Below are positions 26,365 through 34,575 of a stretch of DNA of 64,000 bases, piece by piece (position 1 is the stretch's first letter; each line of letters begins with the position of its first letter). The stretch is from Chryseobacterium gleum (GTDB taxonomy: Bacteria > Bacteroidota > Bacteroidia > Flavobacteriales > Weeksellaceae). Position numbers and translations under genes: made by a program. The stretch is taken from NCBI RefSeq assembly GCF_900636535.1, contig NZ_LR134289.1:4605001-4669000 (forward strand). Reading direction: 5' to 3'. The notes below the pieces were generated by a model that did not search any database, was not told the DNA's origin, and saw only the letters and a program-made list of their open reading frames with translations.

Positions 26365-27420
26365 ATGATAACCACTGATATATTGATCATAGGTGCGGGA
26401 CCTACAGGACTTTTTGCAGTTTTTGAAGCTGGTTTATTAAAAATGAAGTGTCATATTATTGATGCACTTCCACAGCCGGGAGGGCAATTGGCGGAACTTT
26501 ATCCTAAGAAACCTATCTTCGATATCCCAGGTTATCCTTCAGTAAATGCCGGAGAATTGGTAGATAATTTGATGGAGCAGATCAAGCAGTTTCAACCAGG
26601 ATTTACTTTGGGAGAGACGGCTGTTTCTTATACAAAAGTTGATGACGAATGGTTTGAAGTGATTACCAATAAAGGTACTGTTCACAGATGTAGAGCTATT
26701 GCCATTGCAGGAGGACTAGGAACTTTTGAACCGAGAAAACCCACTTTCGAAAATATAGCTGATTATGAAGAAAAAGGTCTTGAATATTTCGTTAAAGAAC
26801 CTGAGCACTTCAGAAACAAAAAAGTAGTTATTGCAGGAGGAGGTGATTCTGCCCTTGACTGGAGTATCTTCCTTTCAAATGTAGCCAGCGAAGTAACTTT
26901 AATCCACAGAAGAAATGAGTTCAGAGGAGCTTTGGATTCTGTAGAGAAAGTTCAGGATCTGAAAAACCAAGGGAAAATCAAATTAATTACTCCTGCAGAA
27001 GTTACCGGTATTAAAGGCGACGGAAAAGTAGAGGCTATCACGGTAGAAGTAGAAGGTCAGGAAGCTTACGATATCGAAACAGATTATTTTATTCCTTTAT
27101 TCGGATTGACACCAAAATTGGGAGAGATCGGAAACTGGGGATTAAATATTGAAAAAAATGCAATCGTTGTAAACAATGCCCTTGATTATCAGACCAACAT
27201 TGATGGTATTTATGCTATCGGGGATATCAACACTTACCCTGGAAAACTGAAGCTGATCCTTTGTGGTTTCCATGAGGCCACTTTAATGTGTCAGAGTGTT
27301 TACAACAGACTGAATCCTGGTAAAAAATTCGTTTTAAAATATACAACGGTAAGTGGAGTAGACGGATTTGACGGAAGCCGTAAAGAAGCAGAGAAGGCTG
27401 TTGTGAAAAAAATTGACTAA
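26365..27420 (+). CDS. ferredoxin-NADP reductase (thioredoxin-reductase-like type)
   Basis: This is a 351-aa FAD/NAD(P)H oxidoreductase of the YumC-type family. It has an N-terminal FAD motif GAGPTGLFAVFEAG at about residues 8-21 and a second dinucleotide-binding motif GGGDSALDWS near 167. The C-terminal flavin motif IYAIGDINTYPGK is near 288. There is no CxxC redox pair, which separates it from thioredoxin reductases. The ferredoxin gene follows by 12 bp, so the pair is an operon. It moves electrons between NADPH and ferredoxin in the cytosol. Confidence 0.92.
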   Translation: MITTDILIIGAGPTGLFAVFEAGLLKMKCHIIDALPQPGGQLAELYPKKPIFDIPGYPSVNAGELVDNLMEQIKQFQPGFTLGETAVSYTKVDDEWFEVITNKGTVHRCRAIAIAGGLGTFEPRKPTFENIADYEEKGLEYFVKEPEHFRNKKVVIAGGGDSALDWSIFLSNVASEVTLIHRRNEFRGALDSVEKVQDLKNQGKIKLITPAEVTGIKGDGKVEAITVEVEGQEAYDIETDYFIPLFGLTPKLGEIGNWGLNIEKNAIVVNNALDYQTNIDGIYAIGDINTYPGKLKLILCGFHEATLMCQSVYNRLNPGKKFVLKYTTVSGVDGFDGSRKEAEKAVVKKID

Positions 27421-27432
27421 TTTTGCAGAATT

Positions 27433-27762
27433 ATGTCAGATATTAATATTAAAATCACCGACAGAGAAGGGGTAACCCACGATGTCGTAGCTCCTACGGA
27501 TATGTCCATGAATTTAATGGAAATTATCCGTTCCTATGAATTGGCAGAAGAAGGTACTATTGGTGTATGCGGAGGAATGGCGATGTGTGCTTCGTGCCAG
27601 GTTTATGTAATCAATGATCCGGGGCTGGAACCAATGGGAGATGAAGAAGATGCGATGTTGGCTGAAGCTTTTCACGTGAAAGACAACAGCAGATTAGGAT
27701 GCCAGCTGCATATTGCTGATGAAATGGAGGGACTTGAAGTGGAGATTGCTCCTTATCCTTAG
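27433..27762 (+). CDS. 2Fe-2S ferredoxin (adrenodoxin-like)
   Basis: This 109-aa ferredoxin has cysteines in GVCGGMAMCASCQVYV (Cys-x5-Cys-x2-Cys) and SRLGCQL, the four cluster ligands. The type matches adrenodoxin-like proteins used by biosynthetic or P450-type enzymes and by iron-sulfur assembly. It is co-transcribed with the reductase upstream and ends in a strong bidirectional terminator. Confidence 0.93.
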   Translation: MSDINIKITDREGVTHDVVAPTDMSMNLMEIIRSYELAEEGTIGVCGGMAMCASCQVYVINDPGLEPMGDEEDAMLAEAFHVKDNSRLGCQLHIADEMEGLEVEIAPYP

Positions 27763-27786
27763 AAAATATTTTTTAATCTTAATAAG

Positions 27787-27816
27787 AAACCCGTCCGAGT
27801 TTTTTCGGACGGGTTT
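27787..27816. terminator. bidirectional intrinsic terminator
   Basis: The stem AAACCCGTCCGA/TCGGACGGGTTT has a 6-nt loop. It lies between convergent genes ending at 27762 and 27821. Confidence 0.9.
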
Positions 27817-27820
27817 TGCT

Positions 27821-29971
27821 TTATTTTTTTTCGGGTTGAAATTTCGGATGACCCACCTGCCATAATGCAAAAGCATAAATATCTGCATATTCACGGAAAG
27901 TTATTTCCAGATCACTTGTAAAGTGTCCGTTTTCATAATTCACATATAATAAAACAGGTTTCCCGGAAGAGGTACTGTTCTGTAATGCAGCGGCAAATTT
28001 TGCAGGTTCCCATGGGGTAATTCTGGAATCATTCATTCCGGTACTCACAAGAACAGCTGGGTACTTTATGCCTTTTTTTACCTTGCTTTGAGCATCCATT
28101 TCAATAAGGTGCTTAATATCTTCAGAATTTTTTATACTTCCAACCTCAGGAATTTGATTGTCGCCGTTGGCTGAGTTCTGAGAACGAAGAGCATTGGTCA
28201 TTCCTACTTCGGCGATGGCAACTCCATATAAATCCGGTCTTTCAGTAATAGCGCGCCCAATAAGGACTCCTCCCATACTTGCCCCATTGCCGATAAGCTT
28301 TGAGGGAGAAGTATATTTTTGATTCACAAGATATTCGGAACATGCGATAAAATCTTTCCAGGTATTCGGTTTTTTAGCTTTCATTCCGTCTCTGTGCCAT
28401 TTGTCTCCTTTTTCGCCTCCTCCTCTTACATGGGCAACTGCCAGTACTACACCTTGTTCAAGCAATACTGATAATCTAGTGGAAAACCGAGGGGTATAAG
28501 ATATTCCATAACCGCCATACCCTGTGATATAAGCTGGAGTACTGCCATCCATTTTGATGTTTTTAGGATAAATAATAGAAAGAGGGACTATTGCTCCGTC
28601 ATGACTTTTTACTTCCACTTCTTTTACTTCATACAGTGCATTGTAATCAGGATAGTTGCTGTCTCCGTTAAAATATTTGCTTTTTACAGCTTTACCACTT
28701 TCTGGGTTATAATCATAAAAAGTGCCGGGAGTAAGCCAATTGCTGTTATAGCATTGCAGATTATCATTTTCACGGGCATTAAGAGCGATAGAATTATTGA
28801 TCCCCCCAGGTAGAGGAACTTTGGTTATAGCCAATGTTTTACGATCTATCTGATATTTATCCTGGGTAATCCCATTGCTTAAAGAATAGAACAGATAATT
28901 TTTAGAGCTGTGGATAGAGGTGATGACAGAACTGCTTTCAGCAACAATAACTTTAGCATGATCGAAATCAGGATTTGATAAACTTGTCAGTCCTACTTTA
29001 TAATTGGGAGCATCCTTATGAGTAAGGAAAAACAATTGATCTCCGCTGATGAATGTCTGTACAATCTCGTCCGATGGTTTGATGATCTGTTTCCACTTGA
29101 TTTTTTTATCTTTAAGAGAAGATATCGGAGCATAAAAAACAGGGTTTTCGCTTTTTGTGGATCCAATTCTTAAGATCATGGTTTGGTAATCACTTGTAAA
29201 AGATACTTCAGGAAATTGTTCTGTTAAGATATTGAGTTCCGGATATTCTTCGCGTGATCCCAATATAACGTCTTTATCCTGACTGGTCCCAATCTGATGA
29301 AGCATCGCCTTCATTTCTTTCAGCAACATATTGCTGTTAGGATCTCCCGTGCTCATCTTGGTATAGGTGATATACTGTCCATCCGGAGTAAATTCAAAAT
29401 TGAATTCGCTCCAGATGGGCGACAAAGTATCATTAAGGAATTTTTTAGTTTTCAGATCTAAAATTCTAAGCTCACAAATTTCACTCCCGGACTTGGAAAA
29501 TAACAAGGCAATTTTATTACCGCTGGAATCTACTGTGAAATCGGTGATCTGTGCATCCTTTTTATAGGTTTCAGGGTCAAAAATCAGAGTTTCCTGTCCC
29601 GTAGAAACGTCTTTTGCGTAGAGCTTGGAAAGCTTTTCATTTTTTTTGGTTTTAGCATAGAAATAAAGATTTCCTCTTTGTTTTGCATAGCCATAAGAAT
29701 CTCCACCAAGTTCCTGAACCTGTTTCATTCTTTGGTAAAGGGCATCACGATTAGGAATGATATTAATAAGATTATGGCTGAAATCTGACTGTGCCTTGAA
29801 CCATGTTTGTACTTCGGGACTTTTCAGGTTTTCCAGCCATTGGTAATTGTCTGTGATTTTGGTACCAAAGTAATCGTCTGTCACAGGATTTTCAGGAGTC
29901 TTGGGATAATTATACTGAGCAAAAATGACCTGGCTTAATAATATACAGCCTGTCAGAAGTCCATTTTTCAT
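27821..29971 (-). CDS. prolyl oligopeptidase family serine peptidase
   Basis: This is a 716-aa S9A peptidase. It has a signal-like N-terminus (MKNGLLTGCILLSQVIFAQ), then a beta-propeller region (residues about 70-430). A C-terminal alpha/beta hydrolase domain carries GNGASMGGVLIGR with Ser565. The other triad members appear in STGMNDSRITPW (Asp) and YENGHFTSD (His). It cleaves after proline in short peptides. The signal sequence suggests a periplasmic enzyme, as in Elizabethkingia. It is monocistronic with TACATTTG at 30015-30008 (minus strand). Confidence 0.92.
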   Translation of the reverse strand: MKNGLLTGCILLSQVIFAQYNYPKTPENPVTDDYFGTKITDNYQWLENLKSPEVQTWFKAQSDFSHNLINIIPNRDALYQRMKQVQELGGDSYGYAKQRGNLYFYAKTKKNEKLSKLYAKDVSTGQETLIFDPETYKKDAQITDFTVDSSGNKIALLFSKSGSEICELRILDLKTKKFLNDTLSPIWSEFNFEFTPDGQYITYTKMSTGDPNSNMLLKEMKAMLHQIGTSQDKDVILGSREEYPELNILTEQFPEVSFTSDYQTMILRIGSTKSENPVFYAPISSLKDKKIKWKQIIKPSDEIVQTFISGDQLFFLTHKDAPNYKVGLTSLSNPDFDHAKVIVAESSSVITSIHSSKNYLFYSLSNGITQDKYQIDRKTLAITKVPLPGGINNSIALNARENDNLQCYNSNWLTPGTFYDYNPESGKAVKSKYFNGDSNYPDYNALYEVKEVEVKSHDGAIVPLSIIYPKNIKMDGSTPAYITGYGGYGISYTPRFSTRLSVLLEQGVVLAVAHVRGGGEKGDKWHRDGMKAKKPNTWKDFIACSEYLVNQKYTSPSKLIGNGASMGGVLIGRAITERPDLYGVAIAEVGMTNALRSQNSANGDNQIPEVGSIKNSEDIKHLIEMDAQSKVKKGIKYPAVLVSTGMNDSRITPWEPAKFAAALQNSTSSGKPVLLYVNYENGHFTSDLEITFREYADIYAFALWQVGHPKFQPEKK

Positions 29972-30085
29972 TGTTTTAATTCTTTTAGTCGTGAGAAAGT
30001 ATTCTTACAAATGTACTAAACTTAAACCTCAGATATGAAAACATATTTTAAAAAGAGCGAATGTTTCAATATATTCTTCCTGTGA

Positions 30086-30667
30086 TTATGCCTGATCTTT
30101 AGAAATCCATTTCCCAACCGTAGGCGCCTGGTAATTTCTCATCTTTTCCAACAGTTCATCAATGGTATTGCTGATCAGCAGCATATCTCTGTTTACCTGT
30201 TTTAAAAATCCCTTGTCGACCATGGTTTGAACCAATCTGATCAGATCATCATAAAATCCGTCAATATTTAGAATTCCGATGGGTTTTTTATGAAGCCCAA
30301 GCTGTGCCCATGTGATCATCTCAAAAAACTCTTCTAATGTACCATAGCCGCCAGGAAGAACGATAACGCCGTCACAGAGTTCATTCATTTTGGTTTTTCT
30401 TTCGTGCATGGTTTCTACGAGGATCAGTTCGGTAAGGCTTTTATGAGCAATCTCTTTAGCTTGTAAAAAATAGGGGAGAACTCCTGTTACCATGCCGTTT
30501 TCGCTTAATACTCCGTTGGCAATAGTTCCCATTAAGCCGGTTTCAGAGCCGCCGTAAATTAATTGTATATTTTGTTTTGCCAAAGTCTGGCCAAGCAAAA
30601 ATGCCTGCTCTTCATAGATTTTATCTGTGCCTAAACTTGAGCCGCAGAATACGGTGATACTTTTCAT
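30086..30667 (-). CDS. LOG-family Rossmann-fold protein (cytokinin riboside phosphate hydrolase-like)
   Basis: This is a 193-aa protein. I chose the ATG at 30667 (MKSITVFCGSSLG). An upstream frame start at 30721 would be coded by a repeat element, so it is unlikely. The family signature PGGYGTLEEFFEM and the earlier LIYGGSETGLMGTIANGV are present. Bacterial LOG proteins (TIGR00730 group) act as nucleoside 5'-monophosphate phosphoribohydrolases. The cytosolic role in this bacterium is unknown. It is monocistronic. Confidence 0.9.
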   Translation of the reverse strand: MKSITVFCGSSLGTDKIYEEQAFLLGQTLAKQNIQLIYGGSETGLMGTIANGVLSENGMVTGVLPYFLQAKEIAHKSLTELILVETMHERKTKMNELCDGVIVLPGGYGTLEEFFEMITWAQLGLHKKPIGILNIDGFYDDLIRLVQTMVDKGFLKQVNRDMLLISNTIDELLEKMRNYQAPTVGKWISKDQA

Positions 30668-30699
30668 TGTATTAGATTTGTTTTTTATGCTATTGTTGA

Positions 30700-30793
30700 G
30701 ATGCTTCGACAAGCTCAGCATGACATCTCTAATACTAACTGCTTTTTTAGAGATAAATTTTTAGCAGCGTCATGCTGAGCCTGTCGAAGCATC
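30700..30793. repeat. long inverted-repeat element, family R, copy 1
   Basis: Left arm 30701-30724 and right arm 30769-30792 are 24-bp complements with one mismatch (ATGCTTCGACAAGCTCAGCA... and its reverse). Inside, ATCTCT/AGAGAT (30725-30730 and 30750-30755) and CTGCT/AGCAG can pair in addition. A related copy lacking the right arm lies at 52673-52742. Confidence 0.85.
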
Positions 30794-30814
30794 TTTATTT
30801 CAATTAAAACTAAA

Positions 30815-30844
30815 AATATCCAAAATCATAAGACTTTGGATATT
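30815..30844 (-). terminator. intrinsic terminator of pepD
   Basis: The stem AATATCCAAA/TTTGGATATT is followed on the minus strand by TTTTAGTTTT. It lies 22 bp past the pepD stop. Confidence 0.78.
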
Positions 30845-30865
30845 CAATATAATAATTTTAATGTT

Positions 30866-32308
30866 TTATTTCTGAGGAATATTCGCTAAAATATCTTTTA
30901 GGAAGCTCCAGAATTTCTGTGCTGAAGGAATATTGGCTCTTTCATCAGGAGAGTGTGCCCCTCTGATAGTAGGTCCAAAGCTTACCATTTCCATTTCAGG
31001 ATAATTAGCACCGATGATTCCACATTCAAGACCTGCGTGGCACGCTACAACATGAGGTTTTTCATTGAACTTTTCTGTGTAAAGTTTTTCCATCAGCTGT
31101 ACAATTTCTGAACCTGGTTTTGGCTTCCATCCAGGATATGAACCGCTGAATTCAACATTCATTCCAGCCAGTTCCGCTACAGATTTTAACTGTTCCGCTA
31201 CTGAATATTTTGAAGAATCTACAGAAGATCTCGTAAGGTTTAAGATCTTAAGTTCTCCACCTTTCAGTTCTACTCTTGCCACGTTGTTGGAAGCTTCTAC
31301 AAGATCTTTTACGTCCGGGCTCATTCTGTAAACTCCGTTGTGAAGCGCTTTTAAAGTAAGGATCACTTTTCTGGAATCTTCTTCAGAAATTGCCTTGTCA
31401 GAAGATGTAGAGCTCTCAATATTAATCTGGATTCCAGGTTCTACCGTTGCGAATTCTTCTAAAATATCTTTTTTAAGAACCGTTACATTTTCAATAAACT
31501 CCTGAGCATTTCTCACCGAAATAACGGCAACACCTTCTCTTGGAATCGCATTTCTCAACCCTCCGCTGTCGATAGAAACCAGTTCAATGTTCTGGTTTTC
31601 CAGTCCGCTGTAAAGAAGTCTTCCCAAAATGATATTGGCATTTCCGAAACCTTTATGGATATCCATTCCGGAGTGGCCTCCCTGAAGACCTTTTACTTCA
31701 AGTCTTACAATTTGTCCTTTTGAAGCTTCTGCAGGGTAAGTTTGAGTGATGGTTACATCAACACCACCTGCGCAGCCGATATCAATTTCATCATCTTCTT
31801 CAGTGTCAAGATTCAATAGAATATCACCTGTTAACTGTCCTGGTTTTAATCCCAGAGCACCTGTCATTCCGGTCTCTTCATCAATAGTGAAAAGAGCTTC
31901 CAATGCAGGGTGGGGTATATCTGAACTTTCAAGGATAGACATAATGGTTGCTACTCCTAAACCGTTATCAGCTCCTAGTGTAGTTCCTTTTGCCTTTACC
32001 CAGTCACCGTCAATTTCCATTTTGATTCCTTCTGTTTCAAAATCAAAATTAACATCATTATTTTTCTGGCAAACCATATCAAGGTGAGACTGAAGCACAA
32101 CAGATTTACGGTTTTCCATTCCTGCAGTGGCAGGTTTTTTAATAATAACGTTTCCTACTTCATCTACCGTAGTTTCCAGTCCTAAATTCTCACCAAATCC
32201 TTTGATGAAAGCAATTACTTTTTCTTCTTTTTTTGAAGGTCTTGGAACAGCATTTAATCTGGAGAAGTTTTTCCAGATGATATGCGGTTCTATATTAGAT
32301 AATTCCAT
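30866..32308 (-). CDS. pepD: aminoacyl-histidine dipeptidase (M20)
   Basis: This is a 480-aa cytosolic zinc dipeptidase that hydrolyses Xaa-His and other dipeptides such as carnosine. M20-family metal ligands appear in VLQSHLDMVC (HxD near residue 82), LGADNGLGV (bridging Asp), TIDEETGMTGA (catalytic Glu and ligand Glu) and LDTEEDDEIDIG. The dimerisation lobe lies in the middle. The length fits the PepD family. The -7 box TAAATTTG lies on the minus strand at 32332-32325. Confidence 0.93.
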   Translation of the reverse strand: MELSNIEPHIIWKNFSRLNAVPRPSKKEEKVIAFIKGFGENLGLETTVDEVGNVIIKKPATAGMENRKSVVLQSHLDMVCQKNNDVNFDFETEGIKMEIDGDWVKAKGTTLGADNGLGVATIMSILESSDIPHPALEALFTIDEETGMTGALGLKPGQLTGDILLNLDTEEDDEIDIGCAGGVDVTITQTYPAEASKGQIVRLEVKGLQGGHSGMDIHKGFGNANIILGRLLYSGLENQNIELVSIDSGGLRNAIPREGVAVISVRNAQEFIENVTVLKKDILEEFATVEPGIQINIESSTSSDKAISEEDSRKVILTLKALHNGVYRMSPDVKDLVEASNNVARVELKGGELKILNLTRSSVDSSKYSVAEQLKSVAELAGMNVEFSGSYPGWKPKPGSEIVQLMEKLYTEKFNEKPHVVACHAGLECGIIGANYPEMEMVSFGPTIRGAHSPDERANIPSAQKFWSFLKDILANIPQK

Positions 32309-32324
32309 TGAAATTTATTTTTCC

Positions 32325-32332
32325 CAAATTTA
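32325..32332 (-). promoter_or_regulatory. -7 element of pepD
   Basis: The minus strand reads TAAATTTG, 17 bp upstream of the start codon. No clear -33 box is seen. Confidence 0.5.
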
Positions 32333-32344
32333 CAAAATAAAAAA

Positions 32345-32367
32345 TGCTTCTGTGGGATACAGAAGCA
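32345..32367 (-). terminator. intrinsic terminator of the 32463 lipoprotein gene
   Basis: The stem TGCTTCTGT/ACAGAAGCA has a 5-nt loop and TTTTTTATTTTG on the minus strand. It is about 95 bp past the stop, with a family E repeat between. Confidence 0.8.
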
Positions 32368-32388
32368 CTTTTGTATGCATTTGGAGAC

Positions 32389-32465
32389 GAAATAGCAAAA
32401 CAGCAAATGTACTGATCCTTTTTTCGCTTCTACCTTTTTTGCGATTGGGCTTTTTCGCTTTATTA
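32389..32465. repeat. intergenic repeat, family E, copy 3
   Basis: The left part is CGAAATAGCAAAACAGCAAA and the right part is CTTTTTTGCGATTGGGCTTT, then TTCGCTTTATTA. The final TTA is the stop codon (TAA, minus strand) of the lipoprotein gene. It matches copies at 11401 and 20533. Confidence 0.72.
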
Positions 32466-32957
32466 ACATCCACACTCTCCATAAATAGGAGTCGTGAAAG
32501 TGGTGCCGTCTGGTTTCTCAATAGTCAGAGTACCTTCAAACAGCAGAGCTTCTTCGCCTTTTATTTTTTTACCTTTTACAGAAATCTTATAATCATCATT
32601 TTCTATTTCTTTGGTAAGCAATTCATCTACTTCCATATCGCTTGATGAGATCAGATTCATAGCGAGTCTTTTACCGTCCAGCATCATATAAGCGGTCTTT
32701 CCGGCATCATCTGCGTAGATGTATCTTTCATTTTCAAAATCAGTTTTGCTTACAGCAAAATAGCAGGAACATTCTTTGATTTCTTTTGGAAACGGAATTG
32801 TTCCCACCAGGATATTTCCGGAAGAAGTACCAGCAGTGGAAGCAGAGTCCTTAGTGACATGTAAAGAGTCAGCAGGAGCAGAATCTGAAACAGTTTCTTT
32901 TTCCTTTTTACAGGCTACCAGCAGAAATGCAGAAAATAAAATGATTAAATATTTCAT
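32463..32957 (-). CDS. lipoprotein of unknown function
   Basis: This is a 164-aa lipoprotein: signal MKYLIILFSAFLLVA, lipobox LVAC (Cys16), then KKEKE and a Ser/Ala/Asp-rich linker. The mature domain has a Cys pair KECSCYFAV and a C-terminal GECGC, four cysteines that may form disulfides or bind metal. I recognise no family. Many homologue-like proteins with a C-terminal Cys pair occur in Flavobacteriia. The gene is 23 bp from the upstream gene and may share its transcript. Confidence 0.75.
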   Translation of the reverse strand: MKYLIILFSAFLLVACKKEKETVSDSAPADSLHVTKDSASTAGTSSGNILVGTIPFPKEIKECSCYFAVSKTDFENERYIYADDAGKTAYMMLDGKRLAMNLISSSDMEVDELLTKEIENDDYKISVKGKKIKGEEALLFEGTLTIEKPDGTTFTTPIYGECGC

Positions 32958-32980
32958 GTGTTTGTGGTTTTATAATTGGT

Positions 32981-33586
32981 TTATCCTCTTGCTCTTTCAA
33001 GAAGCGTCATCATTAGTAAAGAAAGGATCACTAAACTTTCTTCCTGATCATCAATGTCAATCAGTCTGTCCAGCTGGAATCTTCTTCCGAAGAATGACGG
33101 CATTTTTTTCAGCTTAAAATAAGCTTTACCATCAATACCGGTTACTGTATAAGATGGATTAAGAAAATAGCCGGTGAACATTCCGATGATAGGAATTTCT
33201 CCTACAAAGCTGTCCCAGAATCTTACCCATGCGCTGTCTTCCTGAATTTTAAACTTAGGCTGATCATGTGCATCAAGGATATCATAGCTTGCTTTCCAGA
33301 GAGAACGCATACCTTTTCTTGCCAGTCTGCCATAGTTTTTGTTATCAATAAGATCATTCAGAGAATACGAAGCATTGAAATCAATCCACTGATTCGCTTT
33401 GATTCTGAAAAGCTCTTTAGATTTGCTCTCATCATTAAAAACGATAACATCTTCTTTTAACTTGAACATTTTCTGACGAACATACGCCACATAATTTCCG
33501 TTTTTGTCAGTAATGTTGAAGTCGCTTGCTAAAGTAGTGATTTTGAATTTGAAATCCAGTGGATAATTAAGATTGTTAAGTACCAT
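32981..33586 (-). CDS. LURP-one/scramblase-like beta-barrel protein
   Basis: This is a 201-aa cytosolic protein without a signal peptide. The repeating short beta strands (LDFKFKITTLASDFNITDKNG; NYVAYVRQKMFKLKEDVIVF; ELFRIKANQWIDF) and later NPSYTVTGIDGKAYFKLKKM resemble the tubby-like barrel of the LURP-one-related family. The function is unknown. A TATATTTG box at 33628-33621 (minus strand) starts the unit, and the downstream lipoprotein may be co-transcribed. The family call is moderate. Confidence 0.65.
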   Translation of the reverse strand: MVLNNLNYPLDFKFKITTLASDFNITDKNGNYVAYVRQKMFKLKEDVIVFNDESKSKELFRIKANQWIDFNASYSLNDLIDNKNYGRLARKGMRSLWKASYDILDAHDQPKFKIQEDSAWVRFWDSFVGEIPIIGMFTGYFLNPSYTVTGIDGKAYFKLKKMPSFFGRRFQLDRLIDIDDQEESLVILSLLMMTLLERARG

Positions 33587-33713
33587 GTCAGTTTATTTTT
33601 TTCATATTTAATTTAAGCCGCAAATATAAAGGTTTTTTTACAGTTCTCAGGTAAGAGAGAAATATAAAATATCATAATGAGACATTGTGTTGAAAATGTT
33701 TTTTGTTAAAAAA

Positions 33714-33868
33714 AACGCTATGCTCGCAAGGTTGATATTTATTTTTATTTATTTCGATCACAAAGGCACTTCGTTCAGCCAGGATATCAGATTTGTCTAT
33801 TGCTGAGTGAAACGCTCCCGCGATCGTTTTTAAGAATTAAAAAAAAATCTTAGCGAACACTGCGTTAA
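33714..33868. repeat. intergenic repeat, family C, copy 2
   Basis: Same order of motifs as copy 1 at 14089: AAACGCTATGCTCGCAAGG, CAAAGGCACTTCGTTCAGCC, AGGATATCAG, TGCTGAGTGAAACGC, CTTAGCGAACACTGCGTTAA. It is in the same orientation. Confidence 0.82.
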
Positions 33869-33949
33869 ATTTATTTATGTTATATGAAAATTCACATGCG
33901 AAGCGAATCGACGATTTACGATTCACTGTAAATTATCAACTTTAATCCT

Positions 33950-33957
33950 TATTTTTG
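33950..33957 (+). promoter_or_regulatory. -7 element of recR, very close to the start codon
   Basis: TATTTTTG ends 5 bp before the recR ATG. Transcription should start at or near the ATG, so the mRNA may be leaderless. No -33 TTTG is evident. Confidence 0.55.
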
Positions 33958-33962
33958 TACTT

Positions 33963-34574
33963 ATGGATTACCCTAGTAAAGTATTGGCAAAGGCGGTGGA
34001 TGAGATTTCCGGACTGCCTGGGATTGGTAGAAAAACGGCTTTAAGATTAGCATTACATTTGTTGAAGCAGCCCAGCTCCAGAGCCGTAAGTCTTGGAAAC
34101 TCCCTGATTAATCTCGTCAACGAAATTAAATACTGCAAAGAATGTCATAATTTTTCAGATTTTGACGTTTGTGAAATATGCAGCAATGAAAAGAGAAATG
34201 GCGAACTGATCTGTATTGTGGAAGATGTGCGTGATGTCATTGCTATTGAAAATACAGGGAAGTACACGGGGAAATATCTGATTCTTGGTGGAAAAATATC
34301 TCCAATGGAAGGAGTTGGACCAGGCCAGTTGAATATTCCCAGCATTGAAAAAAAGCTGAATGAAGGGAAAGTGAAAGAATTTATTTTTGCGTTGAGTGCT
34401 ACGATGGAGGGAGATACGACAGCTTATTATATTTATAAGAAATTTAAAAACTTCAATGTTAATTTTTCAAGCATTGCAAGAGGAATTTCGGTAGGAGACG
34501 AACTGGAATATGCCGATGAAATTTCTTTAGGAAGATCTATTATCAACAGATTGCCATACAACGAGAAAGATTAA
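33963..34574 (+). CDS. recR: recombination mediator RecR
   Basis: This is a 203-aa DNA repair protein that works with RecO (and RecF) to load RecA. It has an N-terminal helix-hairpin-helix (GLPGIGRKTALRLALHLLK, residues 18-36). A C4 zinc finger reads CKECHNFSDFDVCEIC, near 58-73. A Toprim domain reads ICIVEDVRDVIAIENTGKY, then LGGKISPMEGVGP. The length is standard. The glycosyltransferase gene follows after 1 bp, so the two are probably co-transcribed. Confidence 0.96.
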   Translation: MDYPSKVLAKAVDEISGLPGIGRKTALRLALHLLKQPSSRAVSLGNSLINLVNEIKYCKECHNFSDFDVCEICSNEKRNGELICIVEDVRDVIAIENTGKYTGKYLILGGKISPMEGVGPGQLNIPSIEKKLNEGKVKEFIFALSATMEGDTTAYYIYKKFKNFNVNFSSIARGISVGDELEYADEISLGRSIINRLPYNEKD

Positions 34575-34575
34575 T

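Larger units (their letters stand above)
33587..33962. other. 376-bp divergent gap with repeats and promoters
   Basis: No gene is seen. It contains the promoter of the leftward LURP-one-like gene, a family C repeat (33714-33868), a short family D-like fragment (33885-33944), and the recR -7 box at 33950-33957. Confidence 0.6.

Noticed and set aside
30668..30721. Upstream start for the LOG-family gene
   Set aside because: The extra 18 residues are encoded by the family R repeat, so the ATG at 30667 is preferred.
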